From positions 118,990 to 182,989 of the forward strand of contig JACTVC010000045.1 in NCBI GenBank assembly GCA_018417955.1: a DNA stretch of 64,000 nt, in the 5' to 3' direction. Below the pieces are notes generated by a model. It did not search any database. It was not told the DNA's origin and saw only the letters and a program-made list of their open reading frames with translations. This DNA is from Laccaria trichodermophora. Lineage: Eukaryota; Basidiomycota; Agaricomycetes; Agaricales; Hydnangiaceae. Positions 57,981 through 64,000 of this stretch are shown here, in pieces (within the stretch, counting starts at the first letter, position 1; each line of letters starts with the position of its first letter). Position numbers and translations under genes: made by a program.

Positions 57981-60267
57981 ATGCTCCGAACGGTCACCCG
58001 ACTGTTGCCACCATCTTCTTATCGGATATCCCATCGTACAATGTCTTCCGCATTCATCATATGACCTCAAAACACCGGTACAGATTGCGCCTGGAACTGA
58101 CGTTGCAGAGCTCTGGAACTCCACTCCTCAGGGAGACAAGCCACCAAAAGTGGGGATGACGCGGACGTTCTACAATACCCCACAGGGCAAGGTTACTACC
58201 GTCTCGTCTTTGGGAGGTGGCTTCGCGGAGAAGAGTCCCGATGCCAAGAGGGAATTAGTCAGGAAGTCTGTTGGAAACGGCGTGAAGGCGTTGAAGGAGT
58301 TGGAAGGCGTCAAAGAAGTCACCGTGGATGAGTCTGCGGACCCTCACGCTGCTGGTCAGTTCACCTTGCATTTGCATGGCCATTTATCTGATCGACTAAT
58401 TTAGCTGTCGCCGCACATCTGGCTCTGTACAGCTTCACCCTGAAGACCTCTCCGCCATCGCGATTCAACCCCAACCTCACAGAACCCATCCCCCCGAAGC
58501 TCACCTTCGCGCCTCTTCAGACCTCCAAGGAATGGGATCGAGGTGTTATTTTTGCCCAGGCTCAGAATCTGGCTCGCACAGTGCGTATTCATGACATGTC
58601 ATGAAATGTATCTTACCCATACTCTTGCAGCTCATGGAACTCCCAGCTAACATTCTTACGCCAACGGTTTGTATCTCCTCATGAGGTGTGACGCGAGATC
58701 CTGACACCCGCTCTAGGAGTTTACCAAGCGAGCGAAGGAAAATTTTGCTGACATTCCGAACGTCGGGATCATCGTCCGAGACGAAGCCTGGGCCGCTGAA
58801 AAAAATATGGTAACCCTCATCTGGACTCAATAAATCTACCTGATCTCATCGTCATTTCAGAACGTTTTTCTTTCCGTGACACAAGGCACCTCAGAACCCG
58901 CGAAAATCCTTGAGATGTATGTGACCTCTTCCTTTCCCCTACATTGTACTTAACTCCACCAGTCACTACAAAGGCGCCGCAGACAAAAACGCTCAACCAC
59001 TGGCCTTTGTCGGAAAGGGTATCACGTTCGATTCGGGAGGCATCAGCTTGAAGCCTGGAGCTGCACGTCCATCCCTTAATTCCCACCATTTCGTCGCTCA
59101 TCTTAATTAGGGTATGAAACTCATGCGTGGAGACATGGGAGGCGCGGCGGCCGTCGTCTCGGCCGCATGGGCCATCGCCAAATTGCAGCTACCGTACTGT
59201 ATTTTCTACAGCTTTCTCCGAATTGCCTTTAACTGTTGCTTTCTAGTGTCAATCTCGTTGTCACTACTCCTTTGACAGAGAACATGCCCGGACCCAGCGC
59301 TACCAGGCCTGGCGATATGTGAGCCCTCTATATCCCACCCTCCTTCACTGATGCTTACGATGGTGTACCCATAGATTTTACGCCATGAACGGTAAATCGG
59401 TAGAAGTGGATAACACGGACGCCGAGGGGCGGTTGGTTCTCGCTGGTATGTCCCTCTTTGACCCCTCCATTGCGCAAAGACGTGACTAATTCGGCAGGTG
59501 TGATCTACTACACGGCAACCGAGTATAAACCACATACACTTATCGACGTCGCCACTCTCACAGGGTGAGATCTACCCCCTCCTCCATGGCCGCCATGTTG
59601 ATCTCATGCTTCTTAGAGCCATGGTCATCGCTGTTGGCGAGGTGTATTCCGGTGTATTCTCAGTCCGTCCATTCCTGACCTTTTCCCTCAATGATGATAT
59701 GACGTGATTCGTTTTGTAGACTTCAGACGAACTGTGGAACGAGCTCCACGCTGCGGGTGAGGTCGAGTACGACCGATTCTGGCGCATGCCGTTGGATGAA
59801 GATTTTGGCCCGCAAATTTATTCCAGTAATGCCGATTTGCAAAATGTGCGTTCTCTTTGACACCTCCCACTTCACCTCCCCTCGCTTCATCCCTTCCCTC
59901 CCGTTAACTACTAACAACCTTCCCTTTATAGACCGGAGGTAGACCCGCAGGCTCATGCACGGCTGCGCTGTTCCTCAAAGCCTTCGCTCAGGGTGCCAGC
60001 CCCGAAGAAGGTAAAGAACCAGAGATGAAATGGGCACACATAGATATTGCTGGATCCATGGAGGTTTGTTTCTTCATCTTTTACTCAAGTCTGTTGCTCA
60101 GTTCTTCCCTTCGGTAGGCTACGAGGCCCACGCCGTACCAAGAAAAGGGTATGACTGGTCGGCCTGTCAGGTGAGACTTGGTTTTGGATGATTAGTGGAA
60201 GATATATTAATCGTGGGTTTATAGGGCGTTGGTTGAGTATGTAACGCGGGTTGCTGGGGCGAAGTAA
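57981..60267 (+). pseudogene. M17 leucyl aminopeptidase, copy 5 (5' frameshift)
   Basis: The 5-nt deletion shared with copies 2 and 3 (near 58059) places a TGA soon after MSSAFII; the next ATG in the enzyme frame is at 58150, which would remove about 80 residues. The intron after SLKPGA has the GC donor. Asp-Ala before IYY is changed to Gly-Val. [18 protein letters not shown] and NTDAEGRL are intact. It is probably inactive unless an N-terminally short form folds. Confidence 0.9.
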
Positions 60268-60606
60268 AGATTACAGATTGGAATTACGGAGGCAAGTTGG
60301 CTCTGCGTGTAGAAGACAAGAAGTAGTTTGTCTTTGTTTCAAACAGGGAAGTTGGCTGGATGGGAGTGGCCATGGTGTCGGAAAAAAGTCAGACCAAGCG
60401 AAAATTGAAGCATAAGTTGAAAAAAGTTCAGCTTTTTTATGTTGTCCGATCATAGTTTCGCCTCCCCGCAGGGAGCTCATTTCAATTAAAAATGTCTGGC
60501 CATTGCAATTTTCATGCAATGGCCAGACGTGGTTCGGCGTGACATATTTTACTGACTACCGACGTGAAGGGGTACTATTTACTCTCAGAAAAGGCCTAGA
60601 GGAGGG
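60268..60606. other. Convergent intergenic region with a perfect stem-loop (unit 5)
   Basis: Equivalent of 20198-20535. The inverted repeat at 60494-60528 has 14-bp arms (GTCTGGCCATTGCA and its complement) that pair without mismatch around a 7-nt loop. Confidence 0.65.
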
Positions 60607-61131
60607 TCAATGATGCGGTCCATGTAATTTCTGCAAATCAGGGTCCGGATACTCCGCCAACAAGGCTGGATCCAAGTGGAAGTTTTCAGGGGACGGGGAG
60701 CGTGGTGGTGGTACGTCGTTTGGGTCAAGAAGTAACAAACGTCGAGCAGTTGGCGAAAGTGTTGCGGGGACGAAGAATGAGTTGGGGGTGAATGTAGGTC
60801 TAGAGGGACCTAGCTCCTCTGATAGGGGATCGTTGTCTGTGTCTGCGCCAGGCAGTGAGAGGACGGGAAGGCCCAGAGATGATGGTGAGATGATCACAGC
60901 ATCATTGTTGGTGGGTAGAGGGGTGAATGACCGGATCAAAGGGGAAGAGGGAGAGCTGAGCTTCATGTTTTCATCATCTATAGAGGGGAGATGGGTATCG
61001 ACGGGGAATTGGTGGAGGCGTTGATGGAGAAATGGATGGTGTGGAAAGAGGTGAGAGTGCAGTACTCGATTCTCCAGCTTTTGTGCTGATACAGTCGTGA
61101 TCGACTTGCATCGATTCCGGACTGGGTTCAT
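60607..61131 (-). CDS. Ser/Pro-rich hypothetical protein, unit 5
   Basis: 174 residues open to the conserved end LQKLHGPHH. It has the 67-nt deletion of unit 1. Upstream, this unit also lacks part of the sequence near 61150-61280 found in units 1-4, which opens a different upstream frame (LSPILSAQCLSPILSGADLL). Confidence 0.4.
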   Translation of the reverse strand: MNPVRNRCKSITTVSAQKLENRVLHSHLFPHHPFLHQRLHQFPVDTHLPSIDDENMKLSSPSSPLIRSFTPLPTNNDAVIISPSSLGLPVLSLPGADTDNDPLSEELGPSRPTFTPNSFFVPATLSPTARRLLLLDPNDVPPPRSPSPENFHLDPALLAEYPDPDLQKLHGPHH

Positions 61132-61599
61132 CCCAAATATCTGGGGGTTGCATGGGGTATGTCAAGGAGGGGCAGGAACGGGCGGTACGAGGGCCGTGCA
61201 ATTTCACACCGATGATAGCAGAGGGGGGGTGACGACGTTGACGTAGATGGGATATCGCATAAGAGATAAGAATGCTCCGCTGTCCCACTCTGGAGAGAGG
61301 CGAGAGCAGAGGGTCTACGCCTTTGGACTTCAGGCACAAGGTGGATTGGGATGATGATGATGATGCGGTATCAGTGCCGTCCAGCAAGTCTGCGCCAGAT
61401 AATATAGGAGAGAGGCACTGCGCAGATAAAATGGGAGAGAGACATGAGGATGATGATGACGCGGCATGCATGACGTCGCGAAAAGCGTCAGTTGCTAGCA
61501 AGGCCAGGGTCAATGTAGGTCACATGAGGGGAGGCGAGAGTGGTGCCTGTGATGTGAGTGCTGTGGGACGCATGACCAACAGGGAGTCGTAGCAGAAGG

Positions 61600-62384
61600 G
61601 CGATTGCCGGAACATAAAAAAAATCGAATTTCAGCGGTGGGGTTGAGTGACACAAAGGAAATGAAACACAGCACTATGTGCTGCCATGTAACAATGGCCA
61701 GACTTTGAAAATAAGTGCAAGAGTGATTCTTGAAGGTGATATCAGAAAAGACGAACAAAAGATGGGCGTAGGAAAAAGCTTACAATGTCTTCAAAGGTGG
61801 GTAGCAGGAGGGCGATTGCCGGAACTCGAAAAAACAAATTTGAGCCATGGGGTGGAGTTACACCAAGAAAATGACAAGCAGCACTATGTGCTGCCACGTA
61901 GCGATGGCCGGACTTGTAAAAATCAAAAAATAATTGCAACAGTGAATCTTGAAGGTGATATGAGAAAAGCAGAACAAAGAGAGGGTCTAGGAACAAGCGT
62001 ACCATGCCTAGGAAGGTGGGTACGGCGAGGGCGATTGCCGGAACTCGAAAAATCGAATTTAAACAGTGAGGGGATGTATTGTAAAAATAAAATGCTGTAG
62101 CATCCTGTAGCGATTGCCGGACGTCGAAATATTGAGTTTGAATGGTGTTCAAAAGACACAGCGGCGGAACCACATTTCCCAGAAAGCGATACATTGTGTC
62201 GGGCGAATCCAGAGGTAAGGTTGGAGGAACGATAGTGGTCTGCGGACGTCGAAAAATCAAAGAACAGATTTACACAAAGCTTGCGGCAAGGTAAACGAGG
62301 GTTCAGGACAGTAAAAACACACATAAAACTTACATGAGAAGATTTCCTCATGACAGCAATCCCCGGAACACCAAAAATCAAATT
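61600..62384. repeat. Alternating 88/125-bp repeat block, unit 5
   Basis: Collinear with 21589-22381. Confidence 0.7.
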
Positions 62385-63901
62385 GAAATTGTGCCCCTCG
62401 CCAAACTTGGTCACTTCGAGTTCTATGGGAGGCAATACATTGTTGTGAGGTTTCATTAGCAAACGGAAGTGAAGGATCACAGACCGAGTTGACTTGCATG
62501 ACCTAGGCATGCATAATGGCTGAGACGACGACCGCAGAGGTGGTGGAGGAAAGCAAAGCTGTTTGGCCCAAAATGGAATTGTTAGTCAACCTGGGGAAGA
62601 ACAAACAAAATTTGACCCACCAGAGCGGGATATGTGAACGTCGTCAACAACAACCTCTGACTGGATGGTGATGGTGAGTGAAAATGTAACAACAACTTGC
62701 CAAGCAACTTACCTGACAATTCAGATGAGAGCCGGGCAGCGTAGAGCCATAATGGAGGCAAGGGGAAGGGCGAGCATTCACATATTTCTGAATCTACTTA
62801 TACCTCTGGGTGCCAAGGAAAATCAACAAAGTTTAGTGTGAGTAAGTATTGTCGGAAGTAACCAGCCGACAAACAATGCACGGGGACCTTGCCATTTTAG
62901 CTTGCCAACATTCCAGGAATAGAGCGATCAGGAGAATATTCTAGGGACACGCACCTCGAATCAAAAATCCGGAGCTATCAAACTTTGTGTGTTCGATTTT
63001 CTGCAGCTTAGCTTTTCCCCCCATTCCTCCTCCCCTCACCATTCAAATTCTTGCCATCGCTAATTCTGCTTATGTACCAAGTTCAAATTTTCTGGGATAT
63101 GAATCTTTCCCCCTCCACCTGTGGTATGTAAATCCCGAATGACTGGATAGCTAGTCACGACTCCACTCTCATCACCATGTCTTTTCCAGCTACTCCGAAA
63201 ATGCATGCGCTTCGTATCTATCTCAATGTGTCTGCCATATTTTACCATACTTACCATAAATTCTACTCTCCAGGTCCAGCGCTTTGCAAATCAGTGGGGA
63301 TTTTGTTGTCAAGGACAATTTATGGCAATTGCTCTGCAGGAACAAAATTATCTCATGTGCATTGTTTTTAGGTTTACGGCGTACATCTCGCAAACGCCTC
63401 TCAACTCCGAGTCGTCGCATGTGAGCGTGAAACTTTTTTGGGAGATAAGTGGTCAGCTGTCGCCACCGGTGTGTACGTTTGAGAACGTTCTTACCCTTCA
63501 AACCTAATTTTTTTAATCCTTGACATTCAGAAATTTAGTGCCTGCAGACGACGGTACGAGCGGGAACCTGAGGCTACCATGTCACTATTTAAGCAGTCTC
63601 CTTGTCGTTCATGATTGTGCGCTCTTGGAGCTTTATTAGAACAGCTCCGTACAGGTCACCTCGCAGTGTTAGTCGGAGATATTATCCAAGTACACGTGTC
63701 TGAAGTCTGGGCATTTTGCGTAGCGCAAGATTGGAGCAGAGATGTGTACTCCAGACACGGCTCTTCTACCATTTCGTTTCTCCTACTTTCCGTTTCAATT
63801 AATTCTGTACCCCCATGTTTTACGTAGTCATTTGAAATATAAACTACTCAACGGTCTAACATGACGGTTTTGAAAAGGATTGAAAGAGATTAGAACGCGA
63901 C
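62385..63901. other. Unresolved stretch of unit 5
   Basis: Equivalent of 22382-23894; carries the same 11-nt donor-removing deletion as unit 4 (near 63330). Confidence 0.4.
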
Positions 63902-64000
63902 TTCCTCGTTTCCTGATTCTTCAACGCGCTTGGAACGCATCTGTACAATGAACATTTCAGGTTCTTTTTCGGAACCCTCGGAACCCTGTAAACCCTGTAC
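63902..64000. repeat. Start of the 300-bp repeat block, unit 5
   Basis: First 100 bp of the first monomer, interrupted by the window edge. Confidence 0.65.

Larger units (their letters stand above)
57976..64000. repeat. 10-kb tandem repeat, unit 5 (cut by window edge)
   Basis: Fifth unit, present for 6.0 kb. The window ends in the first 300-bp monomer, at the place equivalent to about 24,000 in unit 1, so the array continues to the right. Confidence 0.95.

Overview
The window looks like a basidiomycete (Agaricomycetes-type) fungal chromosome segment. The protein-coding genes carry many introns of about 40-70 nt with GT..AG borders. The families present (DUF4246, CFEM, F-box/LRR-like, fungal BTB/POZ, an intron-bearing DIRS/Ngaro-like retroelement, a dienelactone hydrolase-family gene) are a typical agaric mix. 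No rRNA, convincing tRNA or CRISPR was found.

Left part (1-17.9 kb), accessory but mostly single-copy. Two tandem DUF4246 genes on the minus strand (1-4316) both carry disabling lesions. They are followed by a divergently placed CFEM gene with a predicted GPI anchor (4765-5505), then a polyketide-synthase remnant (5775-6320) lying tail-to-tail against a BTB-gene fragment. That pair is duplicated around 10.45-11.45 kb, where a longer but frameshifted BTB gene remains. Between the copies lie a single-exon F-box gene (7168-8772) and a 338-bp MITE with 36-bp terminal inverted repeats (9886-10223). A truncated retroelement (Gag, reverse transcriptase, RNase H; 12.6-16.2 kb) stops about 130 bp from the 3' end of an intact eight-exon dienelactone hydrolase-family gene (16326-17451, minus).

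Right part (17,905 to beyond 64,000): a head-to-tail array of a segment of about 10.0 kb, four complete units plus a fifth cut by the window edge. Each unit holds, in order: a 15-exon M17 leucyl aminopeptidase (LAP) gene (+); a stem-loop; a Ser/Pro-rich minus-strand reading frame; a block of alternating 88/125-bp (about 211-bp period) repeats that resembles a minus-strand series of mini-exons; a poorly resolved stretch with some plus-strand exons; a block of degenerate monomers of about 300-330 bp; and a TATA-headed plus-strand segment with many small exon-like pieces that I do not recognise.

Only the first LAP copy reads through as a 510-residue enzyme, and only if a GC donor is used at one intron. 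It is also the only copy with a unique upstream region, shared divergently with the hydrolase gene. Copies 2-5 carry frameshifts and/or nonsense codons at or near the catalytic region. Lesions are shared between non-adjacent units in incompatible combinations, which points to recombination or gene conversion between units. Several indels are deletions between short direct repeats, and many substitutions are CpG to TpG/CpA.
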